A stretch of 64,000 nt of DNA, taken from positions 10,664,001 to 10,728,000 of the forward strand of contig CM121342.1 of the NCBI GenBank assembly GCA_051530055.1, given 5' to 3'. Under the pieces are notes generated by a model, which saw only the letters and a program-made list of their open reading frames with translations, was not told the origin of the DNA and made no database searches. A program made the translations under genes and the position numbers. Origin of the DNA: Neoechinorhynchus agilis (taxonomy: Eukaryota > Acanthocephala). Positions 1 to 9,904 of this stretch are shown piece by piece (within the stretch, counting starts at the first letter, position 1; each line of letters opens with the position of its first letter).

Positions 1-75
1 TCTTCGTGGACGGTGGTGATGGTTTAAACGTTTTATTATTGTGTGTGTAACAAAGTATAAAATAAACTGTTACTT
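1..75 (+). mobile_element. 3' tip of RLE-type LINE, cut by window start
   Basis: These bases are the reverse complement of 14105-14175, the 3' end of the RLE-type LINE on the other strand. They hold the last codons (LRGRW, stop), a GTGTGTGTAACAAAG stretch and an AAATAAA-like tail. The copy therefore runs in from beyond the window on the plus strand, and only its tip is visible. Identity to the better copies is high but not perfect. No target-site duplication can be checked because the other end is missing. Confidence 0.7.
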
Positions 76-354
76 ATAAAAAAACTAAAAAGCTGAAATT
101 ATATTTAAAAAAGGCGAAAGCGATTCCATGTTCTTGTTTTGTTATTTTCAGTAGAACGAAAGCAAAAAAAGGGCATTTCAGCAGAAACGTTAGGAAACGA
201 GAAAATTCCCTTTTAATTTTTACGCCATAAACAAGCGCTTTATTGTTTAGGTACAAGAGATCCCTGATTATCGCGAGCATTGTGGTAGCCATCTAGCAAC
301 AACTAGTTTGTTATTCGAAGTCTGCCTTCCAACTAGCACACGCTATCTATATAT
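76..354. other. AT-rich spacer, no gene seen
   Basis: About 280 bases without a supported coding region. The minus-strand open frame here (72 codons) is low-complexity, rich in Phe and Leu, and matches no family I recognise. It lies between a LINE tip and a Penelope fragment. Confidence 0.4.
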
Positions 355-720
355 GTGTGTGGTCCCAATCGATATTCAATGCGACACACATACTTTTATG
401 TGTATGGCATGGATCGATACTTAGCGCGCATCACAGGCATCTTCAAAAGAAAACCGGAACAAATAACGTTTGCGAACGTAGTCTACCGCATCCCTTGCAA
501 CAATTGCGAAATGGCCTACGTAGGTGAAACAATGCGGTGTTTAACGGCACGGATGCGGGAACACAAATACGCCTTACGATGTGGCGATACCACGTCAGCG
601 ATTCTAAATCACGCTCACTTAACCACCCACTCAATAGGATTCGACAAGACCGACGTTCTCCGTACCGAAAGTAGAAAATTCCATCGACTTGTAAAAAAGA
701 GTCGATACATATTGAAATGA
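355..720 (+). pseudogene. GIY-YIG endonuclease fragment of a Penelope-like element
   Basis: The 121-residue frame contains the pattern of the GIY-YIG endonuclease found at the C terminus of Penelope-like retroelements: VVYRIPCNNC, then AYVGET with Arg and a downstream REH, then a stretch ending THSIGFD, and an E-x-x-K-F-H-R-L region near the end. In the family this domain cuts the target DNA for target-primed reverse transcription. No RT domain lies upstream, so this is a 5'-truncated piece. The first 40 residues do not look like the family and may be flank. Stronger GIY-YIG match than the decayed minus-strand copies at 9905-10190, 45650-45930 and 48606-48895. Confidence 0.7.
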
Positions 721-1356
721 CCAACACGATGGAAGGGAACAAAGCAAAAGTTTCCCTCCAACTACCTGTAGTTGGCCTAAATGCACCCAGGAGGCTGGTC
801 TTCGCCTACAAAGATGACACTCCCAGGTTCCCGAGTCAAAACGAACAATCATGTGGTATGTGTTTGTGACAAATTCCTCTGTAATTTTTAGATTGAATTG
901 GTCAAATAACTCGGATCCAATCAGTCGAAATATACATTCGTCTTTAACGGTCTCCCTCGGGTGTCGACAAGCGACCAAAACAACAACATATCCAACCACC
1001 AGAATGAAATCCTCAACCTAATAAAAAAGCGCCCTTCTAGTTGCTTAATCAAATACAAACAAGAATCGCAACTATCTCGTTTGAAATACTAATTGATTTT
1101 AAGTTCTGTCAAAATCTTTATTTCCGAGATCTTTCGCCGACTTACGGCTTAAAAAACTCAAGAATCTACAAAGGCGAGTAGAGATGTGAAGTAGCGACAT
1201 TGAAGTGTGGAAAGTTGGTGTAAGCTAATGTCTCCCCTCCCCGCGTTCCACTATGATTGTTGGGGATTTAAAAATATTGAGATCAGTTTTCCCTATAACA
1301 ATTACCGTTCACGCTACAACCAATATCTCGTGTATAAAATCGAAAATTAATTGCGA
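721..1356. other. Intergenic region, no supported gene
   Basis: This stretch separates the Penelope fragment from the UEV gene. The minus-strand frame at 631-999 has no recognisable domain and overlaps the Penelope domain in antisense. No AATAAA signal for the UEV gene is obvious within about 100 bases below its stop. Confidence 0.4.
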
Positions 1357-1846
1357 TCACAAATACATGTCTCCATCGGCCGGTTGTTCAAGAGACCGAA
1401 TATTTGATGCTTTCATGGAATCACGAATATCCTTTAGAATATCCTTGATGCATTTATCCGGGGTCCACCCTTTGAGACTATACAAAGCGCTTGGATTAAC
1501 CTACACATTCAAAGACGGTCGAAGGTCAGCCATGATCGCTCCGACGCACCTTTCCAGTGCTTCCGACGTACGGAAGATTGACTTTGTTCACAAATCGAAT
1601 CATAGGCGGTTTGTTGGGATAATCAGGACCGCATTCAATCTTTAGAGAATACATCCGACCTTGGAACGTCGTCATATGAGGCCCAATAATCATTCCATTC
1701 CAATTCGTCATTGATGCATCGTCTTCGGTCTCAAGACCCCAACTTATAGTGCCGTCACTTCCGCCGCGGTTACTGTCTTCGTATTCATCCAGAAGCTTAA
1801 AACTCCGAGGAACCACCACACCCGAAGACTGATACGGCTTCCGCAT
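1357..1846 (-). CDS. UBE2V: Ubiquitin-conjugating enzyme E2 variant (UEV/Mms2 type), two exons
   Basis: Exon 1 is 1846-1550 (99 codons, phase 0), the intron is 1549-1501 (49 bases, GTGCGT...TGTAG) and exon 2 is 1500-1357 (47 codons plus stop TGA). The 146-aa product has the usual UEV length. Diagnostic blocks are VPRSFKLLDE, DGTISWGLE, a GMIIGP motif, YSLKIECGPDYP and IRFVNKVN. The spliced C terminus (LYSLKGW, then LKDIRDSM, then LEQPADGDMY) matches the family's LPQPPEG ending. UEVs lack the catalytic cysteine and pair with Ubc13 to build Lys63-linked ubiquitin chains in DNA damage tolerance and signalling. The UEV fold is seen directly, the partner is inferred from the family. The start ATG follows TTTTAG at once, so a 5' leader intron or trans-splice site is likely. 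The gene looks intact and is unlike its repeat neighbours. Confidence 0.93.
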
Positions 1847-1852
1847 CTAAAA
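1847..1852 (-). promoter_or_regulatory. Splice acceptor TTTTAG abutting the UEV start codon
   Basis: On the minus strand the six bases before the ATG read TTTTAG, preceded by a T-rich run. Both internal FOXP-gene acceptors and the UEV internal acceptor end in TTTAG or GTAG. An acceptor with no 5' UTR left before the ATG is typical of nematode spliced-leader trans-splicing, but a cis-spliced leader exon would look the same. No outron donor can be told apart here. Confidence 0.4.
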
Positions 1853-2640
1853 TTCGAGTAAAGCTGAAAATTTAAACTAATACAAAAAAGAGACAATCGA
1901 GTCCAGCGAGATCAAAAAAGGCAATCGACATCCACAACTTAAACGCCCCCCGAAGAAATGGAGGTGCCAAAAAACAAACGAACGAAACCCCTCAGCTTTT
2001 CCACACCAAAAATTAGCAGCCCATTTAAAAATAACAATTTTTATCAGATAATTAATACGGTTCTTTCGTATCTTTTGCGATCGTGACGTCAAAAGTATTT
2101 TTATAGATTTTTCACCTTCTCGTAATTTAAATTCCCAGGCGCTCAAAGCGCGTCTCTGTCCCCTTTTGTCTTGACGATCCGGCATTCCCTTTCTTGTAAT
2201 AATTCTCTGATAAAGAATCGTTTTGTTGCGCCATTTTTTTTGAACATTGGTTAAAGATTCTGAGCTGATTGACGGAAATAATCGTCTCAATGGCGACGGA
2301 TCGAGGCATTTGAACTTCTCCCTTTTTTTCGGTGCTCCGGGAAGGAGACAGTTTCCCACTGAACTTTTCGGTCTTTTACCGTCATCTCGGCTTAAACCCA
2401 CCGGTTTGTAAAAGCTGTAAGTTTTAGAGCAGTGGCGATTGTGAATGGCTATCGTTTTGAGGCAATCGATGTCCTACTTAGCGTCGAACTTACATTTCGC
2501 AGGGATTAAGCAATCAACGCCGAAACGCAATGCCAAAACGAGACCAAAGGAGCGGCTAACCATTTTTGTAAAAAATCGAAGGGATTGGTAAAACGTTAAC
2601 GGATTATTTAGTTGCAGCCACGAGTAGGCGTAAAAAATTA
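1853..2640. other. Upstream region of the UEV gene, no firm gene
   Basis: A minus-strand open frame of 174 codons spans 1877-2401. It is Lys/Arg-rich at first and hydrophobic later, with no domain I recognise and no codon pattern like the UEV gene. It may be chance, or may hide short exons or promoter sequence of the UEV gene. I do not call a gene. Confidence 0.3.
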
Positions 2641-2645
2641 AGTCA

Positions 2646-2785
2646 ATGCGCTCACACTGTTAGGGGAAATTATTAAAATCAAAAATCTTTTTGATCGGTT
2701 ATTTTGAGCTTAAATTTTTGCCACGAACAGTTTTAAAAAATTAAATGTCCCCATGCTTTATCGAAAAGTCACCATTTTTAGACTT
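2646..2785. repeat. 140-bp dispersed repeat, copy 1
   Basis: From CAATGCGCTCACACTG to TTTTTAGACTTCGAG this matches 16137-16280 with roughly 90% identity and no large gaps. It has no coding frame and no clear terminal inverted repeats, so its class is open (SINE-like or a broken element end). Copy 2 lies exactly between an RLE-type LINE and LINE-F. Confidence 0.7.
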
Positions 2786-2807
2786 CGAGTGTGTAGTGAT
2801 AACCTAC

Positions 2808-3064
2808 TCGACGTTGCAAAAAATAATAATTTATTCGTCAAAGGCAAACCATGGATCGACCGCTGTCGCTGAATAACCAAAGCAACATTCTATAGTTAAG
2901 TATTCGTTCTTTTTATTTGAGGTCACAATCCGATCCACTGCATGGATTTGTTGGCCCAGTATGCTGAGGAAATCCACTCAAAGGGTAGTCTCGACAGGGT
3001 TTTCAAGAATACACAGCGGAATTTTAGGCGTTGTTCTGGAGGCCTTCCTCTGATCGACGTTGCA
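2808..3064 (-). mobile_element. 5'-truncated LINE 3' fragment with 11-bp target duplication
   Basis: The minus strand encodes the C-terminal ORF2 block of the main LINE group: GRPPEQRLKF, then FLKTLSRLPFEW, ending IGL and stop. This parallels GRPLKRRPKF of LINE-F. The fragment (2819-3053) is bounded by the direct repeat TCGACGTTGCA at 2808-2818 and 3054-3064, and its 3' side has an A/T-rich tail (AAATTATTATTTTTT on the minus strand). It is therefore an independent, heavily 5'-truncated insertion and not a piece of a duplicated block. Confidence 0.75.
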
Positions 3065-3159
3065 TTTAGTGATAACCTACATTACGTTACATATGCAGTA
3101 TTGATTGCCCCTGTGTAACGTACATTAGTCAAAATGTTTTGATTTGTTTCAATTGTTTC

Positions 3160-4560
3160 GATTTAGTTAATAAAAGCCTTCGCTAAAGGTATACAACAAT
3201 TTTATTAACTATAATAACAAAGACTATCCCACGACAAATATGGACGGGGACTGTCGTCTAGTTGGCATTGTCAAAGGCTTCCATGTTCCGCAATCACTCG
3301 GAAACAAAGAAGCAGGTTCGTAATCTATCACATCTAATCGATTGATGAATTCGATCTTCTTTGTTTGATTCCCTAGTTGAAACGAAACTTTCGAATGTTT
3401 CCTTAAAAAGGGTAAACCGAGAATGATTGGGCAACACATCCTGGACAACTCGTTGAATACTATGTTTGAATACGTTTGTCCGTTTATGATGATATTCAGA
3501 TTACAGCGAGATGAACTATCCATTATTCTATCGATGTTTGCCATTACAACTTTTTTCGAACATGCTTCTGTCTTTGCGTTGAGCTACCGTGCTAAATCAG
3601 AGTCAATGAAGTTGGTTGTGCTTCCGCTGTCTACGAGTGCCTTCGATGCATACCCTTCGATTTCTATATCCATAATTGAGTCCTTGAGTTCAGAATCATA
3701 TCCTTTAGTAGCACTTGAGGCGATGGTCGAAACCGTGGCTTTTTCTTTATTTCTCAACTTTGACTCACATACAGCTTGAAAATGACCGTTCCTATTGCAA
3801 TAATGACATACCGCATTTCGTGCTGGACACTGAGTCCCACGATGATACCATTTCCAGCAATACCGGCAGTGTTTTCGTGCTCGTTGAAGCGTAGCAACCG
3901 TATGTTCTCCGTTGGACGGTGTCTCAGTGTGATCCTCCATACGATCTTTTGCTGTCACGGAATTAATTACTGAATCGCGATTCCAGGGCAAATACTCGTT
4001 CGCAGTTGAAATGCTTTGGTTTTATCGATATCATTCTACTCCAATAAACGCTGTCGAATGCTGTTAGAGCTGATTCCCGAAATAAAAGTGTCACACAACA
4101 GCATGCCTTTTGATTGTTCAGCAGTTAGTGGTTCAAATGAGCACTTTCTTGCAAGAGTTTCTAAGCTCTCTATATATTGAGTGATCGTCTGCCCTGTTCG
4201 TTGCTTGGTTGTACACAACTTGTGACGTTGAAAGATATTGTTACTGCGCTTCACGAGAAGTTTTGAGACAACATCGATTGCTTCTTCATATGATGGAGAG
4301 TCGACAATTCGTTCGTACACTTGAGCAGATACGCTTACTCGCAACAGATCGATTTTGTCGTTTTCGTCATGAGTATTGGAGCGTCGGAGAAACAATTCAA
4401 ATCGGTACCGATAGTGTCGCTATAATTGTTCAGCCTCTGGGTTCTCAATTGCGATCGTCAAGACGTCTGGTTTGAAGTATTTGTCCGCCAATGGACTATA
4501 CTTGTAGTCTGAATCCATATTGATTGGACGAACGGCACACGTTTGCTTTTTTTTAGTTAA
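3160..4560 (-). mobile_element. LTR retrotransposon fossil (gag and protease part), copy 1
   Basis: Reading on the minus strand, this holds a gag capsid-like region (about 4520-4040), a double zinc-knuckle nucleocapsid (CX2CX3GHX4C type) and an aspartic protease with a VDSGSTTNFID active-site box and an ILGLPFLRKH block. Gag, knuckles and retropepsin in this order fit a Ty3/gypsy-like element. A BEL/Pao origin cannot be excluded because no RT is present. It is a broken fossil with several breaks and no pol beyond protease. LINE-A sits against its right side. A related copy is at 39301-40345, part of a later segmental duplication, so the fossil predates that event. Confidence 0.75.
3164..3211. 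repeat. 12-bp stem with 24-base loop at the left end of the LTR fossil
   Basis: TAGTTAATAAAA (3164-3175) and its exact reverse complement (3200-3211) form a stem. The same stem recurs at 4554-4600 on the far side of the gag-protease region, with a different loop. The paired placement suggests these are equivalent points of the two terminal repeats of the element. Confidence 0.6.
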
Positions 4561-4606
4561 TAAAATTGTTATATACCAGTTGTGAGGTTTTTATTAACTA
4601 AAAAAA
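4548..4606. repeat. 18-bp stem with 23-base loop at the right end of the LTR fossil
   Basis: A perfect inverted repeat (arms 4548-4565 and 4589-4606, core TAGTTAATAAAA) lies just upstream of the gag start on the minus strand. It contains the same 12-bp stem as 3164-3211 and is also kept in the second block at about 40332-40390. Confidence 0.6.
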
Positions 4607-5060
4607 CAATCGTGGCAAACCACTTAATAATAATAATTTTTTATTAACAGCACATGTTTAGTTACAATTTTGTATACCGACTGATCATTTTATGTACTCC
4701 TTCCTATTTGTACAACCATTTATCCATATTGTTCGATAACGACATATAATCTTCGTGACTCAGAAAGTTGGCTTCTTTAAGTAGGACCTCACCAAATGTA
4801 TGCCGCCGTTCGAGTGGACGACCGCGGCTAAAAAATGATAGGGCTGAGATTGCCCATATTTTCCATACTTGCCTTTGTTTCACATAGTTAAGCTGTAATT
4901 TTAACGCTCTGTGGTGATAGCGTTTAGCTAATTTTAGAATTTTTTAAACTGTAAAATATCCGGTTTTTCGTTAAGTCTAGAGTTAAAAGTGTAGCCTGAT
5001 ATTTTTATTTTGTTAACCGATGTTTTACTTTCCTGGTTGCGCATGGGTAGTAGCTGTTTT

Positions 5061-7079
5061 CTAATTATTCCTTTTAATTTTTTTATTGATATAAGAGCTT
5101 CCCGCCACAGCCATAATTTTGGTTTTATTTGGATTTAGTTTAAGACCCATTATTTGTGATTGCCTATCTAAGAAATCCACAAGAGCTGTGAGAACTGGCA
5201 ATTCCCACGCATTTTCAGTACAAATCGTCGCACTGATGTCATCCGCATAGAGGATTGTTTTAACCCCTTTCCTATTAAAATACGAGATATACTGCATGGT
5301 AATTAAGAAAAGGATAGGTGACAATGAGCTACCTTGAGGTAGACCTTTTGCTGCGTATAAAATTTCCTGGTCTTTATCGTCTTCAAAATAGAATGACTTT
5401 GTCATCAGAATATCCTTGATACGGATTAAAATGCCTTATGGAAAATACAGAAAAGACATAGTTGATCAGGAATTGAAGATTTATGTTGTCGTAAGCAGCC
5501 GAAAAGTCAAAAGAGATTAAACATTTATATCTACAATTGTTGCTAAATAGAGATTTATAGATTTCGTTGACAGCCGATGTGACAGAACGTCCTTGGAAAA
5601 ACCCGTGGCAATTGCTACTTATAATATCTTTGTCGATACAAAATTTCATAAAATAGTCGGCAATCGCCTTTTCATAAATTGATACCAAGGAATTTTGAAT
5701 TGATGTGGGTCTTATGTCCGATGGGGCTGCAATTTTCCGTTTGTTTGCTTTCGCAATCAATATCGTTCTTGAAGTGTTTATTTGAAGCCATTCTTGCCTA
5801 GATGCACGAAGGAGACATGCAACAATTAATGTTCTAATTGGATACTCCACATATTTTAGACATTTACATGGAGCACTTAGATTATTCGATGATAATTTTC
5901 CCATTCTGTTCCAAATTTTGATTATGTCGTCGGGAACTAAATCTCCTTTATTCAAAGATTGTAGACGGGGAAGTTTCAACCACTCATTTTCAGGTGGTTC
6001 ATTTTTTGCGTCAAAGGAAAGACTTACGAAGATTTCCTTCAAAACTGTTGCAGGGGAAGATGATCTCATCCACCCAACAGCCTTATCGTTCCATCTTGTG
6101 AATTTCGTTTTTTTGATAATCTTCCAAAATGATTTTGAGGATGTGGAGAGGTTTTTTTCTTTCCTGTGGTGAACCAAGTGGAGGTTATAGTTGCACGTCC
6201 AGTATTTTTTACTCCAAATTTTTTTCCATTAGAATATCCTGGTGTTGGTCGGCTATTTTAATTTTTGATGCGCAATGGCGAAGGAAATTAGAAGATATAT
6301 TATTCCGCATCGAGTAATAAGGTATTGAGAGGAAGGTATGTGAAAAATCGCTAAGTAACGAATTCCATTCGTATAAATTGCGAATACCATGTATCAAGGA
6401 TTGTTTAATTGTCAGGTTAAAAAAGGCCACGTTAATTGGTGAAAAGCGGTATCTTCTAAATAAAGTCCTCCGAAATTCTCCAGTAGATGATATCATGGTA
6501 ACTGTTTTCTGGTATGGCGACCTGCTTTATGACCGAGAAACATTTTAGTCGGTCCAATGGCACAAAACACCCGTCGTACCATGAGTTTACATTTGTTGAA
6601 GTACGATGAAAAGTGGGCTGAGTGGGGGTTAGGAATGCATGTGTACTCTCTCTGTTAGCTATGACCTTGGTCCATTTTCCCGGGGGATCATTAAAATCCC
6701 CAAATAAAAAGATATTGCCCAGACATATAAGGTTATTGATGATAGATTTGGTTACCTCCTTATGCATGAGACTAGGTCTCACATAGATATTACCCACCAA
6801 TATTTCCTTATCATTGCATCGGATTTGAAAAATCGCAAATGACACATTTTCAGCAGTGAAGCCTTGAATAAGAGAGGCTAGTAATTTTTCCTTGAAGATC
6901 GTCAATAAACCGCTTGAATTCGGTTTTAGAGGGAATGTGGGGAAAACATCGTATTCCAAAAGTAAGGATGATGCAAGTATATTTGAGTCTATTGTGGCTT
7001 TTTTTGCTTCCCGAATGCAAATTATATCCTCCTTTATGGGTTTTATGCCACGGCTCCACCCGAGTTCCATTGTAGGCAA
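5061..7079 (-). pseudogene. LINE-A ORF2: APE endonuclease and reverse transcriptase, copy 1
   Basis: Endonuclease part (about 7079-6456): IICIREAKK with the catalytic Glu, GDFNDPPGKW with the Asp/Asn pair, and HDIIYW near its end. RT part (about 6177-5061): RPTSIQNS, CHGFFQGRSV, FDFSAAYDNIN with the first catalytic Asp, GLPQGSSLSPILF and YADDI. Below the RT a C-terminal block with GRPLERR lies at about 4830-4760. The frame changes several times along this region, and copy 1 has lost the LQWN start of the endonuclease that copy 2 keeps. It cannot make one protein. The role in the family is target cleavage and target-primed reverse transcription. Confidence 0.85.
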
Positions 7080-7116
7080 GTAATGTTTAGTGGTGCTGGC
7101 GAGGGCCTACTAGGCA

Positions 7117-8224
7117 TCATTTAGTGTTATCGGTTAAAGCATTTGAGTCGCTTGTAAACATTCGACTTTCAACAATTTTGAAAGTATTCCGCTGAGTTTT
7201 CGATTTAATTTTGTCCGACTTAATAGATCCACTTCTCTTACCTGCGTGGGTTGCCACTGGATGAGCATCATTTCTATTAGGTAACGATTGATTGTTGATG
7301 TTCGTTGCCATCATTAATGTTAGTAGTTGTATTTGTTGAGCTAGCTGATTCTGAAAGGTATTGAACAGTGTCGTGATGCGTTGGGACATTTCGTGTAGGA
7401 CATTCTCCATGATTTTTTGGTATAAGTCCTCTTCATTAATGGTGGTCGGTATTGTTGTTGAAGACGTCTGTTGGATATCCACAGCTTTTTTGATGAGTAT
7501 TGGATATTTTAGCTGTAATTTGTGAGTTGCTGGAATTCGATCTCATAAATCCTGATTTATATGCGTCGGAGTATGATTTGAAACAAGGACATCCTTCGTA
7601 GTAACTCCGATGGTTCTCTGCGCAATTGCCACATTTGATATTAGTGTTTGTGCATGCGGACATGTGATGATTCTCGGAGCAATAACAGCATTTTTGTTTT
7701 TTGTTTAGACAATTTTGGTTCCAGTGTCCCCATTGAAGACAAATGCTGCATTGTGGATAAATTAAATTGCAGTCACTGTTGGAATTTCTGGAGAATCTGA
7801 TTTCCATACATTGAAATATCCACTGTTGGGACAAGGTTTGAGGAAATTACCCCACGTCTCTTCTTTAGATGCTATTGGTATTGCTGTGATTTTGGAAACA
7901 TAATTCTCTTTTTTGATTGGTCTATCAATGTAGTTGTATTGTGTACGATTATAGTCGTTGCTTGAAGTCTGCTGATATTCCTCTGATGAAGATAGGTTTT
8001 GCATTTGGGTAAGTATCATTTCCTTACCACACATTCCACTCTGGTTAAAGGTTGAGGTTTGACAGCAGCTGCTCTCTTGCCTTTGAGGATATCGGAATCC
8101 TCATCGAGAAGTTGGTTGAACGATTGTCCTCCACCCCTGTTCCTCCACGGTCATCAGGAGGATCAGGTTCTCTCGAAATCGTAGTTGTTGTTGGCACGCA
8201 TTTTTCATTGTTACGAAAATTGCG
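7117..8224 (-). pseudogene. LINE-A ORF1: gag-like RNA-binding protein, copy 1
   Basis: ORF1 starts MRNFRNNEKC and has an EPDPPDDRGG motif near the N terminus. Its zinc-knuckle cluster reads CSICLQWGHWNQNC (CX2CX3GHX4C), then CYCSENHHMSAC and CGNCAENHRSYYEGC (CX2CX3HX6C). The C-terminal part is Gln/Asn-rich and ends before ORF2. This three-knuckle set is usual for ORF1 of Jockey/I-type LINEs and binds the element's RNA. The frame is broken at least twice between 7482 and 8034. Confidence 0.8.
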
Positions 8225-8283
8225 CATTTTTGACAAAACCACTAGGTGCAATATCGATTACCACTTCTGTAACGCAATGTAGA

Positions 8284-8780
8284 TTTATCGCTACAAGGAC
8301 CCAAAAAACGCTTTCCCTGCCAAGCATTCTAGAACCCACTAATCTTTGCAGATTAGATTGGCGTGACCGTCTTCCTTGGCGGGAGGGAAAATGGTTGTTG
8401 TGGGATGCAACTTGTGTGGACACGTTGGCAAACTCCAACATCAGCCACTCGAAAAAAGGTTCAGGAGGAGCGACGACGGCGGCAGAGGAGCGGAAATGCT
8501 CGAAATACAGGGAGCTAATCCGAAACTACCATTTTGTCCTCTTCGGTATGGAAACGTATGGGGCCTTGGGAGGGTCAGCACTGGCCCTTGTGAAGGACTT
8601 GGGGGAACGAATCAACGCGGCGACTGGAGAGCCAAGATCGACTTCGTTCCTAGCCCAAAAAATAAGCATTGCGGTGCAGTGGGGCAATGCGGCCAGCATT
8701 TTGGCCAGCGCCGATGAATAGGAGCGGAGAGGTTGTAAACAATGCACAGATTGCGTATAAAAATAAAATGTCTTTTTTTA
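8284..8780 (+). mobile_element. RLE-type LINE, C-terminal fragment (copy within block 1)
   Basis: Plus-strand frame with LPSILEPTNLCRLDW, PWREGKWLLWDATCVDT, KYRELIRNYHF, ETYGALGGSAL, ALVKDLGERI and ISIAVQWGNAAS. These are the C-terminal nuclease-like and terminal blocks of the RLE-type LINE seen at 14105-16137. The RPDG motif that carries the presumed catalytic Asp is missing here: CRLDW runs straight into RDRLPW. The copy is a 5'-truncated end. A polyA-like stretch (about 8757-8790) follows the stop at 8719-8721. Confidence 0.8.
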
Positions 8781-8799
8781 AAAATAAATAATCTTATGG

Positions 8800-9904
8800 A
8801 AACTAAATCTGTTTATTATGACATAGAACCTGGCCGTACTCGTTTTTTTTAAATACGGTGTACCACAGGGATCTCCACTGTCCCCTACTCTGTTTCTAAT
8901 TGTAATTATATATTTTTAAGAATATTGTGGCTAAATCAAAATCGGTGTACCCTCTGATTTACGCAGATGACATTTTTTATCTTTTGTAAACGTAAAAGTA
9001 GGACTTTCCTCTTAAATCATATAGATTCCTTTTTAATAAGGTTACAGAACGGCCTCAAGGAAGGTAATTTAGTCGTTAATCCATCGAAAACAGTTATCCT
9101 ACCACTTACTAAATCTTGCTCCTCTAGGGCTCAATTGAAAAAGATCTGGCTTCGCATTCAACATTTTCAGCTTTTTTATTCAAGAAACACAACCGAATAC
9201 TTGGCATGGATTTTCTATCAAATAGGCAACGTTTTTGATTAATTCCTCGCTCTCTGGAATATTTTATAAAGCAAGAAATCTATTGAATCGTATGCTTCGC
9301 ATTGGGCTCACTTTTAATTATATTTATAGAATTTTAATTACGCTTTTTGGAGGTTCATTATGTTTCTTTGCAAGGGAACGTCCTCCTGAATTTCGATTGG
9401 CTTTTTTCAATCAGTTTATTAAAAAACTGAAGAACATTTTGAAAAGGTCATCGTTGCCAAATCGAAGTCTCCTCTCGACCCTACACCGTATGTAGTATTA
9501 TTCTCCTCATTTTCCAGTCAATAAATTTTTATTTTTTAAGAATGAAATTTATTTAGTCTCTTTAAAAGCGAGGGCACTAAATATCAAACCTGATCATATT
9601 CTGATAAAACTTAATCTCACCAAGAAGCTTGACTTTTATATTTTATTCACTAATTTAATTCAAAAGGACAAACTGGAAATTATTGTGTAATTGAGTCTCT
9701 ATTTTAGACCAGTAAACAGGTTAGTTTTTTCTATGGAGGGAAAGGAGGAGTCCGGGGGGTACTGAGATCTACTCTAACTCGAGACTTCCTTTCTCGTCCT
9801 ACTACTAACATATACATTTAGATTTGGATAATGTATGCAAATTCATAGATTCTTTAAAAAAGACCTTGAATATATGCGCAACAAATAAATAAATATAAAA
9901 TCAC
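8800..9904 (+). mobile_element. LINE-C-type fragment: RT palm, C-terminal domain and 3' tail
   Basis: Starts inside the RT: GVPQGSPLSP and IYADDI are readable across frames, followed by NLVVNPSKT, the thumb and GRPPEFRLAFF-type region (about 9370-9420; here ERPPEFRLAFF) and a 3' end with AAATAAATAAAT at 9888-9902. The layout matches LINE-C 28440-29453. It has no endonuclease and several frame breaks. The 3' tail abuts Penelope-like sequence beginning ACACATTCGCG, close to the same site that LINE-C entered at 29454. Confidence 0.75.

Larger units (their letters stand above)
4625..8235 (-). mobile_element. LINE-A copy 1, APE-type non-LTR retrotransposon, near full length
   Basis: A 3.6-kb insertion flanked by AAACCACT at 4617-4624 and 8236-8243, an 8-bp target-site duplication. 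On the minus strand the 3' end is a TTATTATTATTA-type tail. The 5' end begins only about 8 bases before the ORF1 ATG. ORF1 (gag-like) is followed by ORF2 (APE endonuclease, RT, C-terminal domain). Architecture and zinc-knuckle pattern fit the Jockey/I superfamily, but I do not assign a clade. It landed beside the leader of the LTR fossil and was then copied with the whole block to 40409-44038. Confidence 0.85.

Noticed and set aside
1253-1645. 130-codon plus-strand frame
   Set aside because: It is antisense to the UEV exons and intron; the UEV family match on the other strand explains the open frame.
1877-2401. 174-codon minus-strand frame upstream of the UEV gene
   Set aside because: No domain, mixed composition and no splice-consistent link to UEV. 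Kept only as an unassigned region.
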